Shown in pieces: positions 1-6,831 of a DNA stretch of 23,443 bases. The stretch is taken from contig NZ_QRNF01000044.1 in assembly GCF_003474435.1 (NCBI RefSeq), forward strand, positions 1-23,443, in the 5' to 3' direction. The stretch is from Ruminococcus sp. AF46-10NS (lineage in GTDB: Bacteria > Bacillota > Clostridia > Lachnospirales > Lachnospiraceae). Position 1 is the first letter of the stretch. The number at the start of each line of letters is the position of its first letter. The notes beneath the pieces were generated by a model. The model saw nothing but the letters and a program-made list of their open reading frames with translations, did no database searches and had not been told where the DNA came from. A program made the translations under genes and the position numbers.

Positions 1-106
1 CAGTTTATCAGGAGGGGCTTGTACCCCTCCTGATACAAGTAAGTCCCACCCACTGCTTATTGCTCCTCGCAATTGAAGCAGGGGACTTACTTGATTCGGT
101 TAAATC
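1..106. repeat. Structured interspersed repeat, copy 1 (truncated by window edge)
   Basis: This stretch matches 6726-6831 at 105 of 106 positions; the only difference is G at 21 against A at 6746. It contains a perfect 12-bp hairpin (6-17 with 24-35) and a long hairpin (36-47 with 82-93) with an inner stem. The window starts inside the first small arm of the element, so the left part of this copy, including its closing strand, lies outside. The repeat ends 13 bases beyond the leuC stop codon, so in leuC mRNA it would form a structured 3' end. A short open frame across it (from about 60) is repeated in the other copy and is judged non-coding. Confidence 0.9.
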
Positions 107-119
107 TTTTCTGAAACTC

Positions 120-1370
120 TTATACTCTGTCAGCAGTTGCGATCTCGCCTGCAATGGCAGATGCTGTAACAGTTGCAGCAGATCCCAGGTAGACCTTGGA
201 ACTTGGATGTCCGGCACGTCCCTTGAAGTTACGTGTTCCTGTGCTGATCAGAACTTCATTTTCACCGATAACCCCCTGGCAGCTTCCCCAGCATACACTG
301 CAGTTCGGATTCATAACAATAGCTCCTGCTTCCATAAAGATGTCAATCAGGCCTTCTTTTAATGCCTGGCGATAAATCGTCTGGCTTGCAGGAACAACCA
401 GAAAACGAACGCCCTCTGCAACTTTTTTGCCCTTGATCACCTCTGCCCCTACACGGAGATCTTCAATACGTCCATTGTTGCAGGAACCAAGGAATGCTTC
501 GTTGATCTTAATTCCGCATGTCTCTTCCGCCGGAACTACGTTATCAACAAAATCCGGTTTCGCTACAACAGGACGAACTTTGGAAAGATCGAAAGTGTAC
601 TCTTCTGCATAGACTGCATCCGGATCACTGTGGTATACAGCTTTTGGCTCACGGCCATGCTCTTTCAGATATTCCAGAGCCTTGTCATCTGCTTCAAAAA
701 TACCAGTCTTCGCACCGGCCTCAACAGCCATGTTGCAAAGAGCCATACGGTCGCTGATGCTTAATGTCCTTGCACCCTCACCTGTAAACTCCATAGCCTG
801 GTAATTACATCCGTTTGCTCCGATCTCACCAATAATGGTAAGAATCAGATCTCTTGCATAAACACCTTCCGGCAGCTTGCCTGTCAGATTGAATTTTACG
901 GTTTCCGGAACCATGACCCAGGAAGTTCCTGTTACCATTCCGTAAAGGAAATCTGTGCAGCCCACACCGGTACCGAACGCACCAAGTGCACCATAAGAAC
1001 AAGTATGGCTGTCAGCACCGAAGATCAGCTGTCCCGGACGGACATAATTCTCAATCATGATCTGGTGGCATACACCCTTACCTTCCCAGAAATCAATATT
1101 GTTTTCTCTTGCAAAATCTCTCATTTTCTTCTGGGATGCTGCTGTTTTCGGGCTGTCAGACGGTACATTGTGGTCTACGATAAACACAAGCTTCCTGGTA
1201 TCTGCAATATGCGGATTTTTTAATTTATTATTATACATATCAACAGTCAGATGTGTGGTTCCGTCATTACTCATCAGATGATCCAGCTGTACCGTATAGA
1301 TATCTCCAGGTTTTACACTGTCCACACCTGCTGCCGCTGCAATAATTTTTTCTGCGATCGTCATTCCCAT
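120..1370 (-). CDS. leuC: 3-isopropylmalate dehydratase large subunit (LeuC-type aconitase family)
   Basis: Large subunit of a two-subunit aconitase-family hydro-lyase, by family the isomerase converting 2- to 3-isopropylmalate in leucine synthesis in the cytosol. The 416-residue length fits the short LeuC/homoaconitase branch. A GADSHTC motif lies at about 118-124, and the three expected [4Fe-4S] ligands are Cys297 (GSCNNGR), Cys357 and Cys360 (NPNCSVC). The last motif departs from the commoner TPxCGPC form. The start ATG follows the leuD stop by 3 bases, with a GGAGG site inside the end of leuD, so the two are translationally coupled. The subunit order, small before large, is less usual. 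Related enzymes act on homocitrate, citramalate or 2,3-dimethylmalate. No leuA or leuB is visible, so the family is sure and the substrate is inferred. Confidence 0.88.
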   Translation of the reverse strand: MGMTIAEKIIAAAAGVDSVKPGDIYTVQLDHLMSNDGTTHLTVDMYNNKLKNPHIADTRKLVFIVDHNVPSDSPKTAASQKKMRDFARENNIDFWEGKGVCHQIMIENYVRPGQLIFGADSHTCSYGALGAFGTGVGCTDFLYGMVTGTSWVMVPETVKFNLTGKLPEGVYARDLILTIIGEIGANGCNYQAMEFTGEGARTLSISDRMALCNMAVEAGAKTGIFEADDKALEYLKEHGREPKAVYHSDPDAVYAEEYTFDLSKVRPVVAKPDFVDNVVPAEETCGIKINEAFLGSCNNGRIEDLRVGAEVIKGKKVAEGVRFLVVPASQTIYRQALKEGLIDIFMEAGAIVMNPNCSVCWGSCQGVIGENEVLISTGTRNFKGRAGHPSSKVYLGSAATVTASAIAGEIATADRV

Positions 1371-1373
1371 CTC

Positions 1374-1856
1374 TTATTCCTCCTCTCTGTTCAGAGAAGC
1401 GATAAGGCCACCCTGATTCAGTATATTCTGCATATATTCTGGCAGTTTTGTGCAGGAATAAGTTTTTCCGTTGGCAACTGCTGTTCCCTCAGACATATGA
1501 AGCTCCATGGTATCTCCTGTCTTCACATCGTCCGGAAGATCCTTACAGACAATAGCCGGAAGTCCGATATTGATCGCGTTGCGGAAGAAAATACGGGCAA
1601 AGGATTTCGCAATAACAGCTTTTACTCCAAGTGCTTTAAGTACACCTGGTGCCTGCTCTCTGGAAGATCCGCATCCAAAATTCTCTCCTCCGACTACGAA
1701 ATCTCCCGGTTTTACCTTCTTGGAAAAATCCGGATCCAGCGATTCAAAAGTATGGCTCTTCATTTCATCCAGATTCGGCAGAAGCAGGTACTGGGATGCA
1801 ATGATCTGATCTGTGTCAAGGTCATTATGAAATTTAAAAATAGTTCCCTTATCCAT
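1374..1856 (-). CDS. leuD: 3-isopropylmalate dehydratase small subunit (LeuD-type)
   Basis: Swivel-domain subunit that partners the large subunit encoded 3 bases downstream. The 160-residue product starts MDKGTIFKF. This start is preferred to an in-frame ATG 14 codons upstream because an AAAGGAAC ribosome site lies just before it and because family members begin here. The signature GGENFGCGSSREQAP is at about residues 76-90. The specificity loop reads YLLL (about residues 24-27). Homoaconitase small subunits carry Arg in this loop (YLRx) and isopropylmalate enzymes carry hydrophobic residues (YLVY-like), so the loop argues for an uncharged substituent such as isopropyl. An extended -10 element lies about 70 bases upstream. 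Assignment to leucine synthesis is likely but rests on family, not on neighbours. Confidence 0.87.
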   Translation of the reverse strand: MDKGTIFKFHNDLDTDQIIASQYLLLPNLDEMKSHTFESLDPDFSKKVKPGDFVVGGENFGCGSSREQAPGVLKALGVKAVIAKSFARIFFRNAINIGLPAIVCKDLPDDVKTGDTMELHMSEGTAVANGKTYSCTKLPEYMQNILNQGGLIASLNREEE

Positions 1857-1926
1857 AAAACAAGTTCCTTTCTGATCGTTATCCATTTTTTGGGTCACTA
1901 TTCATCTGTGCCCCATTTCGTTTTTT

Positions 1927-1932
1927 ATTCTA
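1927..1932 (-). promoter_or_regulatory. Candidate extended -10 of the leuDC promoter
   Basis: On the minus strand the sequence reads TGTTAGAAT, a TG-n extended -10 (TAGAAT), in a very AT-rich tract about 70 bases before the leuD start. No convincing -35 lies 17 bases upstream. I see no T-box or leader-peptide structure between it and leuD. Confidence 0.4.
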
Positions 1933-2008
1933 ACACAAAATATCATATAATTAAAATGTATATTTTTAATGCTTATTATAACTTCAGGTTATATAATTAT
2001 GATTTTTT

Positions 2009-3155
2009 CTATTTTCCCGTAATAAGTGCAAAATATCCCCAGTCCCAGAGCAGTTCCTCAAAACTGTTCTCCAGATATTCCCGGATATCGGCCTCCTCAT
2101 AACCTGTCATTCTTGTGATCACCACAATATAGTCCCGGACAGTTTCATAATCCAGTTCTTTACAGTTATTTTTCTGCCAGCTCAGAAAAACCGCCTGACG
2201 GATAGCCGCATATTCCATACCGATCCACTGCATATGAATAATGGCATCCTCCAGAGTTCCCTCCGGTGTAAGAAGATCTGAATAGATCTCATTTGCCAGA
2301 AAGCATCGGATCAGATCCTGATATCCTGCAAATTCCCTGCGGAATTTTCCCAGGCTTCCTCCATCTCGTCTCCGTCATATTCTTCGGATAATTCCTCCGC
2401 CAGCTCGATCACAGGATCCAGATATTTCTGATAAAGCTCTTCTTTCCGGTAATTTACAGCCAGATCCTGAAGAATCTCGTTACATTCATCCATGGTATCC
2501 AGTGAGGGAAGCTCCACCTCACGAATAGCACTCCCAAGCTGACAGACTGTTTTCCGGGAAAAATAATCTTCTATGATTTTAATAAATACAGCATCCTGGC
2601 AAGCTGCATTCCGATGAAGCTCTTTCAGAATGTAAAAGCTCTCCAGAAGTGCTTCCTCCGGTGATTTCTTTGTATCCATCAGAAGCTCTGTTAACTTTCT
2701 CCTGATCAGAAAAAGCGATTTTAGTTTTTCTGTTGGAATTTCCGGAAATACAATATTTTTCTTTTTATTCCAGATATCCAGAACAGCCGGACAGCACGGC
2801 ATCATAGCTGCTTCTTCGTGCCCCTTAAAAGTATGGATCTCCCTTGGAAAGATCTGACAGGTTTCAGAAAGTACCTGGTCTCCATATGCACTTACCAGTC
2901 TGCAAAGACGGCTCTCCGCAAGAAAAGGACAGTCATGATCTTCTGTCATTTTCATGATCCTGCTTCCTTCTTTTTTTATTGTGTAAGCTGCAGGCTGCTT
3001 CTGTGACCCGGCACATCTTCCGGCGGCTGGACAGCTTTCCATTTTCTGTAGGTCACATCATCTACATTAATCTTCCATTCCCTGCAGCAGCTGATGGTAC
3101 ATTTATCTGCAATACAGGAAAAGTCATCATAGTAATCTGGCTTTAATAAATCCAT
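2009..3155 (-). pseudogene. FliB-like flagellin lysine-N-methylase family gene, interrupted by two -1 frame breaks
   Basis: Three reading-frame segments together spell one protein. Segment one starts at 3155 after a GGAGG site and reads MDLLKPDYYDDFSC with the Cys cluster CIADKC/CTISCC. Segment two (from about 3042 to 2311) carries DCPFL, LCRLV and CQIFPR. Segment three (about 2350-2009) carries FRREFAGYQDLI to the end. This Cys-rich pattern fits the FliB-like lysine N-methylase family. The span is 1147 bases; restoring one base at each break gives 1149, or 382 codons plus stop, a normal length. The second break is at an AAAA run near 2345 (TGGGAAAATTC): one more A would join EEAW to KFRRE. 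The first lies between about 2995 and 3110. The gene follows the MATE gene by 51 bases and is probably co-transcribed. No flagellar gene is in view, so the substrate is unknown. It could be true decay or consensus errors. Confidence 0.75.
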
Positions 3156-3206
3156 ATTTCCTCCGTATTCTTGCTGTTCTATGATCTCTGTTCGGAAACA
3201 GTTTTG

Positions 3207-4571
3207 CTATGCAGGCTCTCCCAAAAGCTGGCTGTGTACCTTCCGTCTTACAAACCAGAAACAGATCACCTGCATAATGATCGTAAAAATCCAGGATGCC
3301 GGGTAAGAAATAAAGAGTACCTTCAATGATCTGTGTGCCGGGAAAATTCCGAATATCCATACGATTCGGAGACCGACTGTTCCGATGATCGACAGGATCA
3401 TGGGTACACCGGAACGTCCCATTCCACGCAGTGCCCCCGGAAACAGGTCCATCTGCCCGCAGAGAAAATAAGTAACTGTGGTATAGGCAAGGATCTCCAT
3501 TCCGCATTGAATAACCTTAGCGTCTTCTGTATAGATTTTCAGAAGCTGCGGACCGAAAAAATATGCACCACAGCCCATAGCAAAGGATACGACAAAAGAC
3601 AGTATCATACAGTCAACAAGTACCCGATCCATCCGTTTCGGTTTTCGGACACCATAATTCTGGCTGGTAAAGCTCATGCAGGCCTGAGTAACTGAGTTTA
3701 CAGACACATACAGGAACCCGAAAATGTTGTTTGCTGCAGTATATCCTGCCATTGCAATGGAACCGAAAGAGTTTACAGAGGACTGAAGCAGCACATTGGA
3801 AAAATTAATCACTGTGCTCTGGATTCCTGCTGGAAGTCCAACTTGGAATATCTGTTTCAGATATTCCAGCTTTATGGACAGCTTCGAAAAACGCAGCTGA
3901 TAGCTTCCCTCTGTCTGACACAGACATCGGAGGACAAGGATACTGGAGATCAGCTGAGAAATTACAGTTCCGATTCCAACACCTGCCACACTTAAATGAC
4001 AAACGATCACAAAAAACAGATTCAGAAGCGCATTGGCACAGCCTGAAATGATCAGAAAGACCAGTGGTCGCTTGGTATCTCCCACTGCACGCAAAATTGC
4101 AGCACCATAGTTATACAGCATAAAAAACGGCATCCCCAGAAAATAAATACGCATATAAAGAGTGGAAAGATCGATCACATCCTCCGGCGTATCCATCAGC
4201 TCCAGGCAGATTCCGGCAAAAACCACTCCCAGAAACGCCATGATGATCCCGCTGATCAGAGCCAGCAGAATCGATGTATGTACTGTTTCTGACATTTCTT
4301 CATCTTTACCGGCAGCATAAAATCTGGCTGCCAGCACATTGGCACCAAGAGAAATCCCGATAAAAAGATTGGTAAACACATTGATCAGCGCTGTGGTGGA
4401 ACCTACTGCCGCCAGTGCCTCACTTCCGCTGAAACGTCCGACTACCACGATATCCACTGCATTGAACATCAGCTGTAAAATACCGGACAGCATCAGTGGC
4501 AGTGAAAACGAGATCAGCTTGTCCATGATCGACCCATTGCACATATCGATCTCATACTTGTTTTTTTTCAC
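3207..4571 (-). CDS. MATE family multidrug/Na+ antiporter
   Basis: Polytopic inner-membrane exporter of the MATE family (DinF/MepA-like bacterial branch), expected to expel cationic or organic compounds using a sodium or proton gradient. About twelve hydrophobic segments fill the 454 residues in two homologous halves; the first half contains SLPLMLSGILQLMFNAVDIVV and the loop ALRGMGRS is near the end. I place the start at GTG 4571 (MKKNKYEIDMCNGS). A GGGGG site sits 8 bases before it. The TATAAT box at 4607-4612 predicts transcription from about 4600, which would leave the upstream ATG at 4592 with an eight-base leader and no ribosome site. Starting at 4592 would add seven residues. The substrate cannot be told from sequence. 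Confidence 0.9.
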   Translation of the reverse strand: MKKNKYEIDMCNGSIMDKLISFSLPLMLSGILQLMFNAVDIVVVGRFSGSEALAAVGSTTALINVFTNLFIGISLGANVLAARFYAAGKDEEMSETVHTSILLALISGIIMAFLGVVFAGICLELMDTPEDVIDLSTLYMRIYFLGMPFFMLYNYGAAILRAVGDTKRPLVFLIISGCANALLNLFFVIVCHLSVAGVGIGTVISQLISSILVLRCLCQTEGSYQLRFSKLSIKLEYLKQIFQVGLPAGIQSTVINFSNVLLQSSVNSFGSIAMAGYTAANNIFGFLYVSVNSVTQACMSFTSQNYGVRKPKRMDRVLVDCMILSFVVSFAMGCGAYFFGPQLLKIYTEDAKVIQCGMEILAYTTVTYFLCGQMDLFPGALRGMGRSGVPMILSIIGTVGLRIVWIFGIFPAHRSLKVLFISYPASWIFTIIMQVICFWFVRRKVHSQLLGEPA

Positions 4572-4606
4572 AATTTCATCCCCCATAATCATACTTAGAT
4601 GAAAAC

Positions 4607-4636
4607 ATTATAGCACCTTTCGCTGAAAAGCTACAA
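4607..4636 (-). promoter_or_regulatory. Sigma-A-type promoter for the MATE gene
   Basis: On the minus strand: TTGTAG (4631-4636), an 18-base spacer and TATAAT (4607-4612). The predicted start of transcription, about 4600, supports the GTG start of the MATE gene. Confidence 0.65.
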
Positions 4637-4662
4637 TGAAATATTTCTATGAAGAATATGTA

Positions 4663-4687
4663 GCGGCTGCATAAAATACGCAGCCGC
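4663..4687 (-). terminator. Hairpin after the collagen-like gene
   Basis: A perfect 8-bp stem (GCGGCTGC with GCAGCCGC) around a 9-base loop, 25 bases past the collagen-like stop codon. The following T tract is weak (TACATATTCTTC), so this is terminator-like rather than certain. Confidence 0.5.
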
Positions 4688-4712
4688 ACAGTAACGTGTA
4701 TTTATCATTTTA

Positions 4713-5335
4713 CTATCGTTCCAGAAGTCCTGCATCCCGAAGGTTTGCAAGAAGTACATTAAAATCCTCCACAATATCATCTACTGTTGTTGCATTTCCC
4801 ACAGCAGCTGCCGGGGTTACTGTTCCGGCCGACCTGTTGCTCCAGCTTCTCCTGCAGGGCCGGTAGCTCCTGTTGGACCGGTGGCTCCCGTTGCTCCCGT
4901 TGGACCGGTAACTCCTGCCGGACCGGTTGCCCCAGTTGCTCCCGCTGGACCAGTGGCTCCCATTGCCCCCGTTGGGCCGGTAACTCCTGCCGGACCAGTA
5001 GCTCCCATTGCCCCCGTTGGGCCGGTAACTCCTGCCGGACCAGTAGCTCCCATTGCTCCTGTTGGGCCGGTAACTCCTGCCGGACCGGTGGCTCCCGTAT
5101 ATCCCTGTATTCCCGGCTCCCCCTGCGGTCCCTGAGGATCCATAGGCCCCGGAACTCCCGGACAGCCTCTGGGACCGGTTGGTCCTGTAGGTCCCACAGG
5201 ACCCGGACAACCTCTTGTTCCACATCTGTCACATCCACAGGAACTATGATTTCCATAACAGGACATACAGGACAAATCCTCATGACTGTCCTGCTGCATT
5301 TCCATTTCCTTACGTTTTCGATGCATGAACAGCAT
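4713..5335 (-). pseudogene. Collagen-like (Gly-X-Y repeat) surface/spore protein with a single-base frame break
   Basis: From the ATG at 5335, preceded by an AGGTGATC ribosome site, the frame gives a Cys-rich head of about 40 residues ([16 protein letters not shown]), then roughly 40 Gly-X-Y triplets rich in GPT, GAT and GPA, and stops at 4817 after GATGRPEQ. The next frame continues without a gap as [17 protein letters not shown] through NVLLANLRDAGLLER to the stop at 4713, a C-terminal domain typical of clostridial and Bacillus BclA-like collagen proteins. The span is 623 bases; one extra C in GGTCGGCC (near 4830) gives 624 and a 207-residue protein reading [14 protein letters not shown]. 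No signal peptide is seen, as in exosporium proteins. The neighbouring glycosyltransferase may modify the Thr residues. Real mutation, slippage or sequencing error are all open. Confidence 0.8.
4929..5100. repeat. 45-bp tandem repeats inside the collagen-like gene
   Basis: Units start at 4974, 5019 and 5064 with an exact period of 45 bases; the first two are almost identical and the third is partial, with a degenerate unit before them. Each encodes the 15-residue block [15 protein letters not shown]. Such near-identical units can change copy number by slippage or recombination. Confidence 0.85.
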
Positions 5336-5371
5336 TCTGCGATCACCTCATAAGAAAATAACTTTCCCTAC

Positions 5372-5400
5372 AGTATATGACAGCAGCATTTACCTGTGCA
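5372..5400 (-). promoter_or_regulatory. Candidate promoter of the collagen-like gene
   Basis: On the minus strand: TGCACA (5395-5400), 17 bases, TATACT (5372-5377), about 37 bases before the start codon. The -10 region also reads CATATACT, which fits the sigma-E -10 consensus, but I see no matching sigma-E -35. The gene may thus have its own promoter in the 117-base gap after the glycosyltransferase. Confidence 0.4.
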
Positions 5401-5452
5401 TACGATTCCCGCAAGCCTGCACCCTGCCAGGATAATAAAAATATCTTTCTTT

Positions 5453-6532
5453 TTATACCAGACCATATTTTTCCCGAAAATATTTCTGGTTATACAATAC
5501 TCCAGGATCTTCCGGTTTCTGTTCTCTCGCCTTCTTATGAAAAAAGAATGCCTGCTCCGGGCATCCCATCCTATCATAACAAACGCAAAGCTGCATATAC
5601 GGCACAAATCCATGGCACTCAGCCATAAAAAAACCACCTTTTTTCTTATCTGTCGGCACAGTAAGCGCCTGCCCGTACCAGTAGGCAGCCTGTCTGTGCA
5701 GCTCTCTTTCCAGAAAAATCCCACCGACCTCACAGCAGATTTCTGCCCTCGGCACATCCATAGTCAGACTATAAAGAAAAGCTTCCAGTGCGTTTTTTTG
5801 TTCTCCCATTTTCTGGCAGCACTGTCCAAGTACATAACAGGCATCTATCTTATTTTCCAACCATCCGGACGGATTTTTCAGCAACTCCACCAGCACAGCC
5901 TCTGCCTCCGGATACCGCTGATGATAATACAGTTCTCTCCCGTAATAAAGCTGATGTCTTGGTTCCAGCTTTTCTCCTTCTGCCAGCATTTTTTCATAGA
6001 TCTGCAAATTCCTGTCCGGATCTCCCTGCACACATTTCCGGTGCTGAACTTCGATATCTGAATAAAAAATATTTCCCCTTGGCATTACCGCCTCATGTAC
6101 TCTTCCACTCCACCGAAATCCCCCGGAAGTCTTCAGAATCCTTTCCCTGTAATAGGAAAACGTTGTCTTCCCATCAGTATCAAAGCCAATCGCATATTCC
6201 ATCATCACTACATCAGTCTCTCCATCCAGAGCTGCCTTCAGCTTCTTCATTTTTTCCAGATTTTCCTCATTCAGGACATCATCCGCATCCAGCCACATCC
6301 AGTAATCCGTGCGTACTTTTTTCACGAGAAAATTCCTTGCAGCAGAAAAATCATCACACCAGGCAAAATCAAATACCTGCGACGTATACTGTTCTGCAAT
6401 TTCTTTCGTTCTGTCCGAAGAACCTGTATCCGCAATCAGAATCTCATCCATGATTCCAGAAATCGGTTTCAGGATCCTCTCCAGCACAGCTTCTTCATTT
6501 TTTACGATCATACAAAGACTGAGAGAACTCAT
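5453..6532 (-). CDS. GT2 glycosyltransferase with C-terminal TPR repeats
   Basis: Predicted cytosolic glycosyltransferase of 359 residues. The N-terminal GT-A domain (about 1-200) begins LSLCMIVKNEE, has the ADTGSSDRT nucleotide-sugar region (34-42) and the metal-binding DADD motif at 82-85 (WLDADD). From about 190 to the end it turns into helical TPR-like pairs (LYYGRELYYHQRYPEAEAV, ACYVLGQCCQKMGEQKNAL). This GT2-plus-TPR layout occurs in enzymes that glycosylate peptides or proteins, such as the SunS group. The next gene in the same direction encodes a Thr-rich collagen-like protein, the type of target that is O-glycosylated in BclA. The pairing is my inference; sugar and acceptor are unknown. 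The start ATG has only a modest GAAGG site 13 bases upstream. Confidence 0.85.
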   Translation of the reverse strand: MSSLSLCMIVKNEEAVLERILKPISGIMDEILIADTGSSDRTKEIAEQYTSQVFDFAWCDDFSAARNFLVKKVRTDYWMWLDADDVLNEENLEKMKKLKAALDGETDVVMMEYAIGFDTDGKTTFSYYRERILKTSGGFRWSGRVHEAVMPRGNIFYSDIEVQHRKCVQGDPDRNLQIYEKMLAEGEKLEPRHQLYYGRELYYHQRYPEAEAVLVELLKNPSGWLENKIDACYVLGQCCQKMGEQKNALEAFLYSLTMDVPRAEICCEVGGIFLERELHRQAAYWYGQALTVPTDKKKGGFFMAECHGFVPYMQLCVCYDRMGCPEQAFFFHKKAREQKPEDPGVLYNQKYFREKYGLV

Positions 6533-6615
6533 ATTTAATAATGGACCTTCATAACTTTATAAAATCTATGTACCTCTCTTTCGTTGTATGCCCTCTGTCA
6601 TTTTCCCACATAAAT

Positions 6616-6642
6616 TAAGAGAGCCTTATGTCGACTCTCTTA
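6616..6642 (-). terminator. Hairpin beyond the CmpB-like gene and repeat
   Basis: An 8-bp stem (6616-6623 with 6635-6642) followed on the minus strand by AATTTAT. It could end transcripts of the CmpB-like gene that read through the structured repeat. The T run is short, so confidence is limited. Confidence 0.4.
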
Positions 6643-6707
6643 CCTGTTTTGTCTGATGCTTTTTCAGTCAATCGGATATTCGCAATCCGCTTTCGCTACT
6701 TGCTCAT

Positions 6708-6831
6708 AACCGAATAACTGCTCCGCAGTTTATCAGGAGGGGCTTATACCCCTCCTGATACAAGTAAGTCCCACCCACTGCTTATTGCTCCTCGCAATTG
6801 AAGCAGGGGACTTACTTGATTCGGTTAAATC
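6708..6831. repeat. Structured interspersed repeat, copy 2: potential four-way junction
   Basis: This copy includes the left closing strand that the window edge removes from copy 1. The strands pair as follows: closing stem 6708-6715 with 6819-6826 (AACCGAAT/ATTCGGTT, 8 bp); arm one 6716-6721 with 6725-6730 (triloop); arm two 6731-6742 with 6749-6760 (12 bp, 6-base loop); arm three 6761-6772 with 6807-6818 (12 bp), continued by 6778-6783 with 6801-6806 and 6784-6788 with 6794-6798. No base is left unpaired between the four helices. A further small hairpin (CGGAT/ATCCG, 6673-6689) flanks it and may belong to the element. Bases 6830-6831 are part of the stop codon of the CmpB-like gene. It encodes no credible protein; whether it acts as RNA, as a folded DNA end or as a terminator is unknown. 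Confidence 0.9.

Noticed and set aside
60..362. Plus-strand frame starting MLLAIEAGDLLDSVKS, whose start also recurs at 6785
   Set aside because: The shared part is only the structured repeat read through; the rest runs antisense to leuC, or differs completely at the other copy.
1251..2102. Plus-strand frame of 283 codons
   Set aside because: Antisense to leuC, leuD and their promoter region; no ribosome site and no recognisable domain.
4929..5100. Regular 45-bp repeats as a CRISPR array
   Set aside because: The units abut without unique spacers and encode Gly-X-Y triplets in frame.
4881..5135. Plus-strand frame rich in Pro, Val and Ala
   Set aside because: It is the antisense of the collagen Gly-X-Y repeat and has no ribosome site; low complexity explains the open frame.
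5396..6453. Two overlapping plus-strand frames of 221 codons
   Set aside because: They lie antisense to the glycosyltransferase, whose motifs and codon pattern are clear; the translations are rich in Ser, His and Pro with no family features.
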